Source of the DNA: Amaranthus tricolor
Lineage: Eukaryota; Streptophyta; Magnoliopsida; Caryophyllales; Amaranthaceae
Length of the DNA stretch: 64,000 bases
Assembly (NCBI RefSeq): GCF_026212465.1
Contig: NC_080056.1
Coordinates: 9,283,179 to 9,347,178, forward strand
Direction of reading: 5' to 3'
Position numbers and translations under genes: made by a program
In this document: one piece after another, positions 30,700 through 42,689 of the stretch
How positions within the stretch are numbered: position 1 is the first letter of the stretch
How the letters are laid out: the number at the start of each line of letters is the position of its first letter
The notes under the pieces: model-generated
Seen by the model: the letters and a program-made list of their open reading frames with translations, nothing else
Database searches by the model: none
What the model was told of the DNA's origin: nothing

Positions 30700-31325
30700 G
30701 GGTCCCATTTGTATTGTTTCTAAATATGTAAATGTTTGTAATTACAGGCCATGATGAATACTATTGACCTGAACTTCCAAAGGGGTTAAAACCATCAGTA
30801 CAACCAAGCCGCACGTTTCGAGTCTCCAGTGAAAAATCTGGATGTATGTCGTTAAATGTCAACCACGCTTCAGCATCGGACGGATGTATCATCTCTCCAT
30901 TTTTAGTGCGGTGCTCTGCGTGCCACCTCATATGCCTAGTTGTTGCCTCTGAAGCATACAATCTTTGTGATCTGGGGCCCAGTGGAAAATAATGAAATTA
31001 TTTCCGCGAAACCTTATCACCTTTACTGTTTCTTCTCCATCTAGAAGTTTCACAAATATAACAACAAGTTGCATTCGCATTATTCCCCCAATATATCATA
31101 CATCCGTTAGGACAACAATTTATATTCTCAACGGGTAATCCGAGGGCAGCTATTTGTTTTTTGGTTTCATACAAGTTGTTTACCATCGTATTCTCTTTTG
31201 GTAACACTTCGTTCAACAATAGCATAAATATCGTCGTAACACCTCTCAGTGAGACGATGGTCAGTCTTCAGGCTTGTAAGTCGACCAATAATAGACATCT
31301 TGGTGTGATTTTTACAACCTCCAAA
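30700..31325 (-). pseudogene. CACTA tnp2 transposase, downstream half (broken)
   Basis: Minus-strand pieces include GGCKNHTKMSIIGRL (up to 31325), then in another frame NEVLPKENTMVNNLYETKK..ALGLPVENINCCPNGCMIYW..NANATCCYICETSRW, then a frame with ETTRHMRWH and HPSDAEAWLTFNDIHPDF..ETRNVRLGCTDGFNPFG. Order and motifs (CPNGCM.YW, CxxC..SRW, MRWH, SDAEAW, VRLG.ctDGFNPFG) are those of Transposase_21/tnp2. Frame changes between pieces mark it as a pseudogene. The 31325 edge is the gypsy 3' LTR boundary. Confidence 0.85.
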
Positions 31326-33484
31326 TGTAACACCCTTAGAATAGGTCGGACTTTTGAAAACACCTTTAATGAAAAACATGAGCCAAAACCTACTCATGGG
31401 AGTGTTACCGCCACATCTATTTCTAATAAAATAAATGTAAGGCTTAACGACTAAGAAATAACTTAATAATTTTAAATCCAACAAAGGGTCTTACAACATA
31501 AGAAAAGACTGAAACGTAATTTGTGTCCATATAAAATTTAAATAACCTAAGGTAAAATTTAAACTGAAATACGACTCTAGTAAAAGCTATATTTCTAAGT
31601 GATCCTCACTCCGCGATTCCCGTGCAATCAATAACCTGTAACATAAGAATGCAAGAAAAACAAGGGAAAAACTCCCAAAATCAGAAAAATTGAGTAATTC
31701 CAACTCCATCCCGTAAGACGATTAAGTTTGAAAATGATTTAAGAAAATACAATATAATCAAATTGGAAATAATTTTAGAAAATAACATATAGCTAAGTTT
31801 AATAGAAAAAAATTTGAGAAAATAATATATATAATATCACATAAACCAATTTATTAATTTGATAATTTAATGATAAACACATAATCAATTTTAAATTTGA
31901 GGGAACGAGAACGCCAGTAGGCCAAGGCTTTACCCCTATACCTACTTCAACAAGAGTTCGTCACCCCAAATAATTCAAGGCTAGCAGAGTAGTCTCAGGA
32001 AACCCTAGTGTGCACACCCCTTCTACTTGGATCACAACAAATAGAAGGAAGACCAAACATCGTATCAAGTATCAGAAATAATAATACCTGTCGGAAGCTA
32101 TACTAACCAAACAGGGCAACCTGTTCATCACCCTTATACTTGGATCACAACAAATATAAGAGCTTCATTTCCCTCGTGTTACACTTTACGTGATTTAATA
32201 GATTTTAATAATTAGTTGCGAGCACACAAACATACAATCAAACATACATTGTACATTTTATTTTATGATCATAAATTTTTCTCAATAAATATATATCTCA
32301 GGAATATCCAACTTAAATCTCATTTTCCAAATCACCATTCTAACATCAATTGGTGGCAATAGGAATTAATATCATAAATATTTCTCTTCCAAATAAATTG
32401 TATCAAATTTCGTTATCAAAATAATAATATAAATTTTATCGAAATAATAATTATAAATTCAAGTTTGACAAAAATAATAGTAATTATAATTTGAGAATAT
32501 ATAAAACATAACATCATATAAAATAATGTCATATAAAATCATGCGTCCTATTAAACACATTAATTATCACTTAGCACATAATACTAACGGGATAGTCCTA
32601 ATTAGATGGACATTGAGAATTACCTTGTCACGCGATCCTAGACAACGTACGCTTCTAATAATCTCTGTCTACGAATCCGCTGTCTACACGAGAAAATAAT
32701 ATATCTCAATTTAATACCCCGATCAACCCATTCAAAAAACAATAATTTAAAAGACTCTTTTTTATTTTATATACTTTATTTAAAAAAAAGAATAAATTTA
32801 AACATGTAATTTAAAATTGTAAGAGTAGTATAAAAGAGCAAGGTTAAAATAACATAGTTAACTCATTTTATTATAAGATTTAAAATTGTAAGGGTAAAAT
32901 AATAATAATAATCATAATTATTATATAAAAAAAAAAGAAAAGAGAAGTGGTGAGTTCCAGGAACCCACGAAAAGAAAGAAGAAAGGGAAGGAGGAGAGAG
33001 AAGGAGAAAGGGAGAAGGAGAAGGTGTCGGCCGGCGGTGGCACCGGTGGCCGCCGTCGCACGCCGGTGGTATCCCGGTGACCGTCGTATTGCCGGAAAAG
33101 CTAAGGTCAGAATTAATAATTTTTTTTTTCAAATGCAAAATGTGTAATTTGGATTGAAATTGTTAGAACAATATTATAAAGAGATGAAATTTCATACCTT
33201 TAATATCAAAATCTTGCGTTTTCTTGACTGAATTTTAAGCAAATGGGAGATGGAGAAAGTAATTTGTAGGAGAAGAAGAAAGTGTGAGTAATAATGTGAA
33301 TGAAATTAAGGGTTATTGGTTTAATTTATAAGAGGTAAGTAAGGTTAGTTATAAGGTTTAGAGGGAGGAGTGGGAAGTTATTGTTAATGGGGAGTTATGT
33401 TTTCTTTTTTTTTATTTTATATTTTTTATTTTTCTAAAATTTATTTATTATTATTATTATTATTTAAAAAAAACGGTTGTTACA
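31326..33484 (-). repeat. 3' LTR of the gypsy element, ~2.16 kb
   Basis: Bounded by TGTAACACCC (31326) and ...GGTTGTTACA (33484), which form the short inverted TGTAACA/TGTTACA ends usual for this chromovirus group. On the minus strand the start is preceded by the purine run AAGGGGGAGTG. Contents are AT-rich; a GC-richer stretch lies at 32950-33100 (gccggcggtggcaccggtgg). Open frames here are not genes. Confidence 0.8.
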
Positions 33485-33610
33485 TACACTCCCCCTTAAA
33501 ACAAAAGTTCGTCCTCGAACTTAAAGTTAACTACTGAAGTTTTAAAAGAATATTGAACGGTTTGATAGACTCGCATCACCCCCCTATTTAAAAAGTTTCG
33601 TCCTCGAAAC

Positions 33611-36600
33611 TCAACGTACCTGTTCGAAGAGTTCGGGGTATCGCTTTCTCATGTCAACTTCGGTTTCCCATGTAGCTTCTTCGGTTTGCTGGTTCGTCCA
33701 TAATATCTTGACCAACTTAATTTCCTTGTTCCGGGTACATCTTGTTTTGGTATCAAGGATTTTTATTGGTTTTTCTTCAAAGGTAAGGGTTTCATCAAGT
33801 TCAATGGTTTCAGGTTGTATGATATGGGAAGGGTCATGGACATATTTTCGGAGTTGGGATACATGGAAAACATTGTGGACTTCAGCTAGGTTCATAGGTA
33901 GGGCTAATCTATAGGTTACTTCCCCAATTCGTTCCAATATTTCATAAGGACCTATAAAACGAGGACTCAATTTACCCTTCTTACCAAATCTCATGACACC
34001 CTTGGTTGGTGACACTTTGAGCAAAACTTGTTCACCTACTTCAAACTCTAATGCCCTCCTCTTTTTGTCTGCATACGACTTCTGACGATCTTGCGCTTCC
34101 CTCATGCGTTCTTGGATCATTCTTACTTTCTTTGTAGTCTCCTCAATCATGTCTGGTCCTAATCCCAACGACTCATTAACATCATTCCAACATATAGGAC
34201 TCCTACACTTTCTCCCATATAGGGCATCGTAAGGTGCCATTCCTATGCTAGAATGAAAACTATTATTGTAAGAAAACTCTACATACATCAAATTATCCTC
34301 CCAAGATCCACCAAAATCCATAACACATGCTCTTAACAAATCCTCAAGAGTCTGAATCGTTCTCTCTGTTTGACCATCTGTTGCTGGATGAAATGCAGTA
34401 CTGAACTTTAGTATCGTGCCCACTGCTTCTTGTAGCATCTTCCAAAATTTGGACAGAAATCTCGAATCTCTATCCGATACAATGTCCTTAGGCACACCAT
34501 GCAATCTCACTACCTCTTGAAAATACGCATCTGCCATTTGTTGCATTGTCCAAGTATTCTTCATAGCTATAAACCTTGCTGTTTTTGTTAATCGATCCAC
34601 TATCACCCATATGGCATTCTTCCCTGTTTTTGACTTTGGCAATCCTACTACAAAGTCCATTGAAATCGACTCCCATTTCCATCCAGGTACTTCTAATGGT
34701 TGCAATTTCCCCCCCGGCTTCATATGTTGAATTTTCACCTTCTGACATGTTAGACACTTCGCCACAAAGCCTGCAACTTCACGCTTCATGTTGGGCCACC
34801 AAAAGTTCTTCTTATGATCCTTGTACATCTTATCACCACCAGGATGTATTGAGTATGGCGAATTATGGGCTTCAGTCATAATCTTAGTCTTAAGTTCCTC
34901 GTCATGCGGTATGCACCATCTTCCTTTATACTTCATTACGCCATTTTCATCACTTTCGAACTCAGGTGCTTGACCATCCTCCTTCAACTTCTTCAATTTA
35001 GTTAACCAGTTATCCGTAACTTGCTTCACTCTAATTTCCTCAAAAATATCGAATTCAATCGTCATTCCATTCAATTGAGTACCCACATATCCATATTCTA
35101 CCACTTCTAAGTTCATCCTACGAATCTCTTCACACAACTCATCTGCTAAAATTAATGCATTCATTGTATGACTTGACTTCCTACTCAGAGCATCAGCTAC
35201 TTTGTTTGCCTTTCCTTCACAATACTTCAAATCCAGATCATAATCCTTAATGAGTTCTAACCATTGTCTTTGTCTCATATTCAACTCCTTTTGAGTGTAC
35301 AAGAACCTCAAACTCTTGTGATCAGTATAAGTCTTGCACTTTACTCCAAATAAATAATGTCTCCAAATTTTCAATGCAAAGACTACAGCTCCCAATTCTA
35401 AGTCATGTGTGGGGTAATTCTTCTCATGCGGCTTAAGTTGTCGTGAAGCATATGCTACTACTTTCCCATCTTGCATCAACACACAACCTAGTCCATTTTT
35501 AGATGCGTCTGTATAAACCTCATATTCTCCACTTTCATTCGGTAAGGTCAGCACAGGTGCAGAGGTAAGCCTTGATTTCAACTCTTGGAATGCCGCTTTA
35601 CACTTCTCATCCCATAATGCCGCTTCACACTTCTCATCCCATTGAAACTTAGTGGTCTTCTTCATCAAATTAGTAATAGGTTGAGCGATTCTTGAGAAAT
35701 TTTTCACAAATCTCCTATAGTATCCGGCTAGACCTAAGAAACTTCTCACTTCTGTCACATTAGTGGGTGTAGGCCAGTTCATTACTGCTTGAACCTTTGA
35801 GGGATCCACCATTACTCCATCTTTTGTAATTACATGCCCCAAAAATGCTACCTTTTCTAACCAGAATTCACATTTTGAAAACTTGGCATACAACTTATTC
35901 TCTCTTAAAATCTCTAAAACTTTCCTCAAATGAGCCTCATGCTCTTCTCGATTCATAGAGTATACTAAAATATCATCAATAAAAACAACTACAAACTTAT
36001 CCAAGTAAGGCTGAAAAGTCCTATTCATAAGGTCCATAAAGACAGCAGGTGCATTAGTGAGTCCAAAGGGCATGACTGTGAACTCATAATGGCCATACCT
36101 CGTTCGAAAAGCTGTTTTGGCTATATCCTCTTCTGCAATTCGTAATTGATGATAACCTGATCTCAAATCAATCTTTGAAAATACTCCTGCACCCCTAAGT
36201 TGATCGAATAGATCCTCAATTCTAGGAAGTGGATACTTATTCTTCACCGTCACACTATTTAAATCCCTATAATCAATACATAGTCTCAATGTTCCGTCTT
36301 TCTTCCTAACAAATAATACTGGGGCTCCCCAAGGTGATACACTTGGTCTTATATATCCTTTATCCAACAAGTCCTCAAGTTGTACCTTCAACTCTTGCAA
36401 CTCGGCAGGTGCCATCCTATAAGGTGCCTTTGAAATGGGTCCTGTTCCCGGAACTAAGTCAATCTTGAAGTTTAACTTTCTCACAGGTGGCATCTCTGGA
36501 ATCTCATCTGGGAATACATCAACAAACTCCTTAACTACAGGTATCTCTCCTAACTCGTCCTCTTTCATGCTCGTGTCCTTTACATGGCACAAATATACGG

Positions 36601-38239
36601 GGTAGCCTTTCCTAAGATGGGTCTGGAGATTTAAGGCGGAGATAAGCTTGGTCTTTGGTGGCTCGGAAGTAGTTTCTTGGTAGGTTAGTTTATTTCCCTT
36701 AGGGCCTCTAAAGGTAATTCTTTGTTTAGCACAATTGATTTTTGCCTGATACTTCATTAACCAATCCATTCCCAAAATCAAATCGAAGTCTTTTAAATTA
36801 AACTCGATAAGGTCCACGGGTAGTTCGGTTTCAGAGATGACAATAGGCATACCTAAGTAAATGTTCTTACTGAGAAATGTTTCACTTGAGGGTGTGGTTA
36901 CCTTAGCTTGACATGAGGAAGAAGGTTTAAGGGAATGTTTTTCGATAAAAGATTTAGATAAAAAGGAATGTGAAGCTCCAGAATCAAAGAGTACAAAAGC
37001 AGGTTTAGAGTTTACAAGGAAAGTACCCGTCACAATGTTGGCGTCCGACTCAGCTTCCCTCTTGCTCATAACGTGGAGTCTCCCATTGAAAGTGCGTCCT
37101 CCATGTCCATTGTTTCCATTGTTGTTCTGATTGTTGTTGGCGTTGTACTTGTCATTTGCTGAACCATTTCCTGCTTGAGTATTGTTCGAGCGGTTGTTGT
37201 TGAAGTTATGGTTCCTAGATCCTCCTCCATTGTTGTTATAGCCCTTGTTGTGTCCATTCTGCCCTGGTTGGTTTCCTTCTTGCCTCTTGGGACAATAATT
37301 AGCCTTATGCCCAGCTTCGCCACAAGCATAACATTTAATTGGTTCGCCTTGACACGTATAGCCCAAATGACTCTTCTCACATTTCTTGCAAACCCAAGCC
37401 GTCTGGTTGCCATTCCTTTGCTGGTTTTCATTTTGCCTAGGGTTTCGGTAATTCCTATCGTTATGTCCTCCTCCGTGGTGATTGTTCCTACCATTACCCC
37501 CATTGTTACCAAAACGAGGTCTTTTATCATTACTTTGACTATCAGCATTGCTTTGGTCTTTCCTCTTGTTCCTTCCCAACACATCTTCTTCTCTTTGTAA
37601 GATCCTCTCCATGTTACAAGCCTTAGAATAAGCCTCTGCAAGGGTAGATGAGGTACTTCCTCCTAACCTAGTTTGTATCCTGAAAGCTAAACCATCCTCA
37701 ATTTTTTGTGCCTTAGAAACTTCATCAGGGACCATGTTAGGGCAAAACTTAGCATACTCATTAAACTTTTGGGCATATTCCTTGACAATCTTAAACTTCC
37801 CTTGGTTCAACCTATTGAATTCACTGCATTTTTGTCTTCTAATATGTTCAGGGAAGAATCGACCTCTAATAGCAACCTTAAAAGAATCCCAGTCAAAGTT
37901 TGGTTGGTTACTAATGGTTTGTCCCTCAGTTTCCCACCATGTGTCAGCATCCTCACGTAGGTAAAACGTAGCTTGATTAACCTTTTGGGCCTCAGGTGTT
38001 CCATTTGCAGTAAAGATTTTCTCCATGTCACGTAACCAATTCTCTAATAGCATAGGGTCCTCTTTTCCAACAAAGGTGGGGGGTTTTAAAGTGGCAATCT
38101 TCTTAGCCATGACAGCTTGGGGGTCATCATGTCCATTGTTCATATTGTTAGCTTGGTTTTGCACTAATAGTCCTATGTTTTGAGACAATTGCTCAAGTAC
38201 CCTCACTCTAGCTGCTAATTGTTCAGGTGTTTCGGCCAT
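33611..38239 (-). CDS. Gypsy chromovirus gag-pol polyprotein (1542 aa, intact frame)
   Basis: One uninterrupted frame. Domains in order with approximate residues: gag 60-230 ([13 protein letters not shown]); zinc knuckle [14 protein letters not shown] near 303; Asn/Gly-rich linker; aspartic protease [12 protein letters not shown] near 417; reverse transcriptase 590-790 with FIDDILVYS near 755; RNase H with [13 protein letters not shown] near 908; integrase zinc finger H..H..CLTCQ near 1130-1160 and catalytic core from [11 protein letters not shown] near 1195; chromodomain ([19 protein letters not shown]) near 1500-1535. The frame is open upstream of the chosen ATG ([14 protein letters not shown]), so translation may begin earlier. 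Known: this is the order of Tekay/Del chromoviruses. Odd: a [18 protein letters not shown] tandem duplication between RT and RNase H. Confidence 0.96.
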   Translation of the reverse strand: MAETPEQLAARVRVLEQLSQNIGLLVQNQANNMNNGHDDPQAVMAKKIATLKPPTFVGKEDPMLLENWLRDMEKIFTANGTPEAQKVNQATFYLREDADTWWETEGQTISNQPNFDWDSFKVAIRGRFFPEHIRRQKCSEFNRLNQGKFKIVKEYAQKFNEYAKFCPNMVPDEVSKAQKIEDGLAFRIQTRLGGSTSSTLAEAYSKACNMERILQREEDVLGRNKRKDQSNADSQSNDKRPRFGNNGGNGRNNHHGGGHNDRNYRNPRQNENQQRNGNQTAWVCKKCEKSHLGYTCQGEPIKCYACGEAGHKANYCPKRQEGNQPGQNGHNKGYNNNGGGSRNHNFNNNRSNNTQAGNGSANDKYNANNNQNNNGNNGHGGRTFNGRLHVMSKREAESDANIVTGTFLVNSKPAFVLFDSGASHSFLSKSFIEKHSLKPSSSCQAKVTTPSSETFLSKNIYLGMPIVISETELPVDLIEFNLKDFDLILGMDWLMKYQAKINCAKQRITFRGPKGNKLTYQETTSEPPKTKLISALNLQTHLRKGYPVYLCHVKDTSMKEDELGEIPVVKEFVDVFPDEIPEMPPVRKLNFKIDLVPGTGPISKAPYRMAPAELQELKVQLEDLLDKGYIRPSVSPWGAPVLFVRKKDGTLRLCIDYRDLNSVTVKNKYPLPRIEDLFDQLRGAGVFSKIDLRSGYHQLRIAEEDIAKTAFRTRYGHYEFTVMPFGLTNAPAVFMDLMNRTFQPYLDKFVVVFIDDILVYSMNREEHEAHLRKVLEILRENKLYAKFSKCEFWLEKVAFLGHVITKDGVMVDPSKVQAVMNWPTPTNVTEVRSFLGLAGYYRRFVKNFSRIAQPITNLMKKTTKFQWDEKCEAALWDEKCKAAFQELKSRLTSAPVLTLPNESGEYEVYTDASKNGLGCVLMQDGKVVAYASRQLKPHEKNYPTHDLELGAVVFALKIWRHYLFGVKCKTYTDHKSLRFLYTQKELNMRQRQWLELIKDYDLDLKYCEGKANKVADALSRKSSHTMNALILADELCEEIRRMNLEVVEYGYVGTQLNGMTIEFDIFEEIRVKQVTDNWLTKLKKLKEDGQAPEFESDENGVMKYKGRWCIPHDEELKTKIMTEAHNSPYSIHPGGDKMYKDHKKNFWWPNMKREVAGFVAKCLTCQKVKIQHMKPGGKLQPLEVPGWKWESISMDFVVGLPKSKTGKNAIWVIVDRLTKTARFIAMKNTWTMQQMADAYFQEVVRLHGVPKDIVSDRDSRFLSKFWKMLQEAVGTILKFSTAFHPATDGQTERTIQTLEDLLRACVMDFGGSWEDNLMYVEFSYNNSFHSSIGMAPYDALYGRKCRSPICWNDVNESLGLGPDMIEETTKKVRMIQERMREAQDRQKSYADKKRRALEFEVGEQVLLKVSPTKGVMRFGKKGKLSPRFIGPYEILERIGEVTYRLALPMNLAEVHNVFHVSQLRKYVHDPSHIIQPETIELDETLTFEEKPIKILDTKTRCTRNKEIKLVKILWTNQQTEEATWETEVDMRKRYPELFEQVR

Positions 38240-38559
38240 ATTATTTGCTTGTTGACGCCTGCGAGATCGAGTGTAACGTTCGGGTATTGCATAGGCTTCC
38301 TATATAAGAAACTAAGCATTTACTACTCACGTTTCCATCATGTTCATATACACTTATTCTCAATATTCATGATTGAAAGAAAGGACAAGGAAACAATTTG
38401 CACACACAACAAAAAAAGACTCATGAAAATATTCATTAATATAAATTTTTTTTTAAATAATAATCCAATGACAATGAATAAAATCAACATCGTTCAAAAA
38501 TAAAGGCAACTAGCGAAATAATCTAAAGCTAACAAATTCCATCCCATCCTTTTTTTTTG

Positions 38560-38850
38560 TCAACAAGTAATCATCAAAGTCACTTTCGAACTGGCTCTTC
38601 CTCAAAATCCTCCTCAGGATCTTCTACAATATCAAATGTTGTTCCTACCTGTGTGTTTTAATGATATTCCCCCTCATAGTAATTTTCAACAAACCTCCTT
38701 CTCATTAGATGTTCTCTTATTTCATCTGGTTCCTTATAAAAATAATTTTTACACTTTTGACAAGGACATCTAATCTCAGAACTCATGTTATTTGTACGAG
38801 CAAAATCTAATAACTCTTCCAACCCTCTCATAAATCTTAAACTAAACTTT
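38560..38850 (-). pseudogene. CACTA tnp2 transposase, upstream part (transposon-associated domain)
   Basis: Minus-strand translation gives GLEELLDFARTNNMSSEIRCPCQKCKN, then DEIREHLMRRRFVENY and an acidic stretch with a stop. The CPCxKC...HL..RGF-type pattern is the N-terminal Transpos_assoc domain of tnp2 proteins. It lies on the other side of the gypsy insertion from the rest of tnp2. Confidence 0.75.
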
Positions 38851-38944
38851 TTATTTTATCGTCAGTTGTACATCCAACTTCTTTCTTGCCTAACATTCAT
38901 TTTTAACACCTATATATAATATAATAATATAATTATTCAATTGA

Positions 38945-39350
38945 TTAGTAAAGTAAGTTAATGACAATAAAAATATATAAAATAATTCATGAGAATAAAA
39001 ATATATGATAATAATATAATTATTCTAATATGAATTATTAAAGCAAATTAATGACAATAAAAATAAAATATTAAATATTAAAAAAATATTAAGAAAAACT
39101 CATGTAAATAACAATGGAAATAAAATATGTACTAAATAAACAATCAAATTAAATCAAATTAATGACAATAAAAATAAAATATAAATAATAAAAAAATAAA
39201 AAAATAAACTCATGTAAATAACAAAGGAAATAAAATATGTACTAAATAAATAATAAAATTAAATCAAATTAATAACAATAAAAATTAAATATAAATAATA
39301 AAAATAAATAAAACAACTCATGTAAACATAAAAAACAAGCTACATAATAA
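38945..39350. repeat. AT-rich tandem repeat, about four units of 88-113 bp
   Basis: The phrase 'aattaatgacaataaaaat' (or aataacaataaaaat) recurs at about 38958, 39047, 39159 and 39269, and 'actcatgtaaa(t)aacaa' and 'ggaaataaaatatgtactaaataa' recur with the same spacing. It lies in the CACTA interior, 5' of tnp2. Confidence 0.75.
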
Positions 39351-39389
39351 AATAAGTAAATCACTAACCTCTCTTAATGCTTTGGTTTT

Positions 39390-39977
39390 CGAAATATACA
39401 ATGCACAACAATTATACGTCTTGATTATTTATGCAAAATATGGCGACAACACGACGATTACAAACCCCTCGCTATTTTTCAAATTCAAATTCCAAAAGTA
39501 CGGACGAATAAGGGCGACGAGTTGGCTACCAAACAACCCGTCGCCAAAGATTAAAATAAAAAACAAAACGAAGTACAAGGATTGGCGACCAAAGGGATAT
39601 TAATAATGCTGTCGCCCACTTTAAATAACATCATAAATTAGCCGTTGAACAGTATGGCGTCGCACTGACGACCATCCACGCCCGTCGCCAACTTCGCGAA
39701 AGATTAAATAAATAAAAAAAAGAGTACTAGGGTTTGCGATTAAAGGGCTACTAACAGAACCGTCCCCTATTTTAAATAAAATCATAAATTAGCCGTTAAA
39801 AAGTATGGCTACGAAATGGCGACCACGAAGCCCGTCGCCAACTCCATTTTCCTCCTGCCGTCGCCATCTTTTAAAACAAAAAAGGCGATGGACGCGTCGT
39901 AGCTAATCCATCACCACTGGCGATGATACCTTCCCGTCGCTTTTTTCCCATCTCTATATCTATACTTATTTGTAGTG
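39390..39977. repeat. CACTA right subterminal repeat region
   Basis: Short words CGTCGCC, GGCGAC, GTCGCCAA and their complements recur at least ten times (e.g. 39538, 39584, 39610, 39687, 39807, 39831, 39858, 39941). They mirror those at 29080-29425. In CACTA elements such motifs are binding sites for TNPA-type protein. Confidence 0.75.
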
Positions 39978-41550
39978 TGAGTTATACAGGTTGATTCCAA
40001 GTTAAATAATGACTCTAACCTAACTCATTTATTTAACACAAAAACTTGTATGCAGCGGTTGCATGCATACAACCGCCTATAAATGGGCCAAATAGTCCGC
40101 GGTCTAATTTTTTTCAAATTTTTTAATACTTTTATACCAAATTTAAGACTTAAAAGATCAAATTCAAGATCTAAAAGGCCAATCTAAAATTTAAAAAACT
40201 AATTTTAAGACTTAAATCGATTTGGTTTTAATTGTTAAATTTAATATTATAATTTTTTATAAAAAAAATTCCATAATCATACTAAATATCTATAAAGCCA
40301 TGTATATACATTTTGGAATTGGAATTGGAATTCTAATACTTGGAATAGGGATTTTATGTCTTTGAGAAGGCTTTTTTAGGTTCTAAAGTAGTCATATTAA
40401 ACACTAATAAAGTTTTGTTAACATCTTCTTTATAAATAAAGTAATCCGTTTGACTGGAAAAAAAAACTATTAGAACTCAAAATTTTACGTAAGAACTGTT
40501 TACAATAAAAATTAAATAATATGTATATTTGAAATAATCATACTGAAAATCTATTAAGCAATGTACATACGTTCTGAAATTAGAATTTTAATACTTGGAA
40601 TAGGACTTTTACGCATTTGAAGAAGGCTTTTTAAGTTTTAAAATTGTAACACTAAACATTTATAAAGTTTTAAACCAAAATCATAAGTGGGCTGGGCTTT
40701 GCAATCAAGTCTCATGTAAAAGACCGCCGCATAGGAGAATTCCTGTTTATTTAATTGGGTCAAAAATCTCAATTCAAACTCAATTATTTTGGGTTAAGTT
40801 TAGATCAAGTTAGTGGGTTGGGTCAGCTTTTGTTGGGCCTAATGTTATGGAGCTATGTTGCCAAACAATATTCTATAGGATATAAGATAAAGTTCTGAAA
40901 TTGTAACATTTTCAAGATCCAATTATTGATATAAAATGAAGTAATTAAATATTTTTGATGAAATATAATTTCTTATAGCATAAATCTACTTGCAAAACAT
41001 ATGTATAACCATGAGACAAGAATCGTAAACGAAGTTCCTCTCACTACCTTTTCTAATTGGAAATTGAATTTCTGTTGTCTTGTACAATTAGCTTTTGTAT
41101 AATTTTGTTGAACAATTATATCCTAATACGTACTGAAAAATTAAATCCTGAAACTAACAAATTATTTTAATTTTTATATAATTATATTATATGGGTCATT
41201 TACGATTAACTAAGCGCGAACTGATAGAACTGAACAAAATGTTTAGTAGTTGAGTCAAGTAAAATATGTTAGGTTTGAACATAAGAAAGAAAGACAATAA
41301 TTTTGTTATGACCCGTGACATTTAAGGTATCAATATCATGATATTCGTCAATTGCAAGAAAATATTTGGTAATACTTGTAGAAAGTGTTAAAAATTAAGA
41401 ATTAAATATTAGGATAATATACTAAGAATGGTGATATTTTGAGAAAATGTCAAAAATATTGCGTCATAATTCAACATTTTTTTAGTGAATGCATCTTGTA
41501 CTACAAAACACCACACTCTCCAAGAAGTGTAACTTTCCTACTGAGTATTT
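39978..41550. other. Intergenic, with hAT-like remnant and a diverged direct repeat
   Basis: Bases 39978-40040 (gagttatacaggttgattccaag...) resemble the interior of the hAT-like element at 60881. Bases about 40230-40430 and 40500-40680 are diverged direct repeats (both with 'aatacttggaatagg' and 'gaaggctttttaggtt'-like text). No gene was seen. Confidence 0.5.
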
Positions 41551-41558
41551 TGTACACG

Positions 41559-41775
41559 ATATCGTATCAGAAGTCATCGTGACAAGAGGTTATTGGTTTG
41601 AATCTCAATCACCTCTCATTTAAAGTGGAATATTAAACGACAGGTATGAGGACCTGTGCTCCATCAATACTTCTAACCCAAATGGTTCACGTGTGAGAGG
41701 GCGTATTATAGTATATAACTTAAATGGGGTCTCAACTATAAATTTAAGCTTTTGGTAAAATTAGTTCCTTATAAT
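41559..41775 (+). mobile_element. TRIM-like element lacking its 5' LTR
   Basis: It starts at a degenerate primer site (cgtatcagaagtc), carries the internal words 'caagaggttattggtttgaatctcaatcacctctcatttaaagtgg' and 'cacgtgtgagagggcg', then a 3' LTR from 41704 (tattatagtatataac to agttcctta). Confidence 0.7.
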
Positions 41776-42149
41776 CTACATATGGTTCAAGTTAGTCATA
41801 TTTATTATCCATATTTCCAATCTTTCTGGCTGGTTCTAGATGGGGCCGGTTGGGTAGTGCTAACAATTAGTATAATTGTGCTAGTTATTACTGGGTGACC
41901 GAGCCAGAGGAGTTTAAAATCTAATAATCTTAAGTTAAAAGCTTTTGTTGCATTGCTTAGTACTCAAACCGTTGCTACTTTGCTATATCTCAACTCATAT
42001 AGTCATATATGGTTGAATGTTTGATTGTTTTTGTGACTTATTTGGAATAAGATTTTTTTAAGATATTGAATTTTAAAATATTATATTTTTTCAATATTCA
42101 CAATATTCATTTTATGATTATATCATATGTAGAAGCTCGATGATTTGAG

Positions 42150-42520
42150 AATGGAAAAGACTAAATAGTGATTTATAAAGTGTCACAAACTGAAATAGTG
42201 ACTCGTATAAAATTGGTGTGAAAGATTCAAATAGTAACTTGAAAATCAGTCTTAAAATAACAAGTGACAACATAAAAGTGGCCCAAAAAAAGGCAATTAG
42301 TGATAAACAATAGCATCACTAATATAAATTATAGTGACTCAAAATTATAATGATACTAAACAACATAAGCACCCATAATTAAACTTGAAAGTGTTGTAAG
42401 TTGACATATAGTGACGATTGAAAGTATCACAAAATTATACATTGCCCCACAAAATTGGTGCAAAAGCAAATTGTGACTAGAAAGCGTCACAAATGCAAGT
42501 AGTGACAATACATAACGTCA
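42150..42520. repeat. AGTGAC/GTCACT-rich sequence, probable CACTA-type subterminal remnant
   Basis: Short words agtgac, gtcacaa and tcactaat recur every 20-60 bases in both orientations (42168, 42182, 42197, 42262, 42314, 42331, 42412, 42470, 42488, 42502). A similar stretch is at 46755-46890. No termini were found. Confidence 0.45.
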
Positions 42521-42689
42521 TTTATGAAGTTTGTGAATTTCAAAAACGTCGAAAAATATCCACGTTAAAATATCGGCGCTTTCTTGAGGCGTCGCTATTG
42601 TATTTTGTAATGCTATTAAAGTTGCAAAATATTATAAAAAGCGTCATAAAATGTTTTTCTAATATATGGAGTTAAGTACATAAAGAATG

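Larger units (their letters stand above)
31326..38560 (-). mobile_element. Ty3/gypsy chromovirus (Tekay/Del-like), lacking a recognisable 5' LTR
   Basis: The element has a 3' LTR (31326-33484), a polypurine tract just upstream of it, and a complete gag-pol frame (38239-33611). To the right of gag the expected LTR end (...GGGTGTTACA on the minus strand) and primer site are not found before tnp2 sequence resumes near 38560. It was inserted into the CACTA tnp2 gene; the left flank is CCAAA. The missing 5' LTR means either a 5' truncation during insertion or a later deletion. Confidence 0.8.
29058..39977 (-). mobile_element. CACTA (En/Spm) transposon, ~10.9 kb, with a nested Ty3/gypsy insertion
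   Basis: The left end reads CACTACAAAAGAATAATAA (29058) and the right end ...TTATTTGTAGTG (39977), i.e. CACTA termini. The 3-bp flanks are TAA and TGA, one mismatch. Both subterminal regions (29080-29440 and 39390-39950) are packed with short GGCGACGA / CGTCGCC-type words in both orientations, as in CACTA elements. Inside, on the minus strand, lie a tnp2-type transposase split in two (38850-38560 and 31325-30700) and a TNPA/Transposase_24-like gene (30562-29730). About 7.2 kb between the tnp2 halves is a gypsy element. The transposase frames are broken, so the copy looks inactive. Confidence 0.85.

Noticed and set aside
32863..33147. Open frames in the GC-richer stretch of the gypsy LTR
   Set aside because: Both strands are open because of a (gga/tcc) run, and the sequence is LTR.
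37066..37641. Open frames opposite or offset to the gypsy polyprotein (also 34488-34881, 37175-37600, 37706-38031)
   Set aside because: They are shadows of the true gag-pol frame and have low-complexity or chance composition.
38945..39350. CRISPR-like array
   Set aside because: This is a eukaryotic nuclear sequence and the repeats are direct AT-rich tandem units without unique spacers.
39382..39603. Short open frame in the CACTA right subterminal region
   Set aside because: It consists of subterminal repeat words and is not conserved as a protein pattern.
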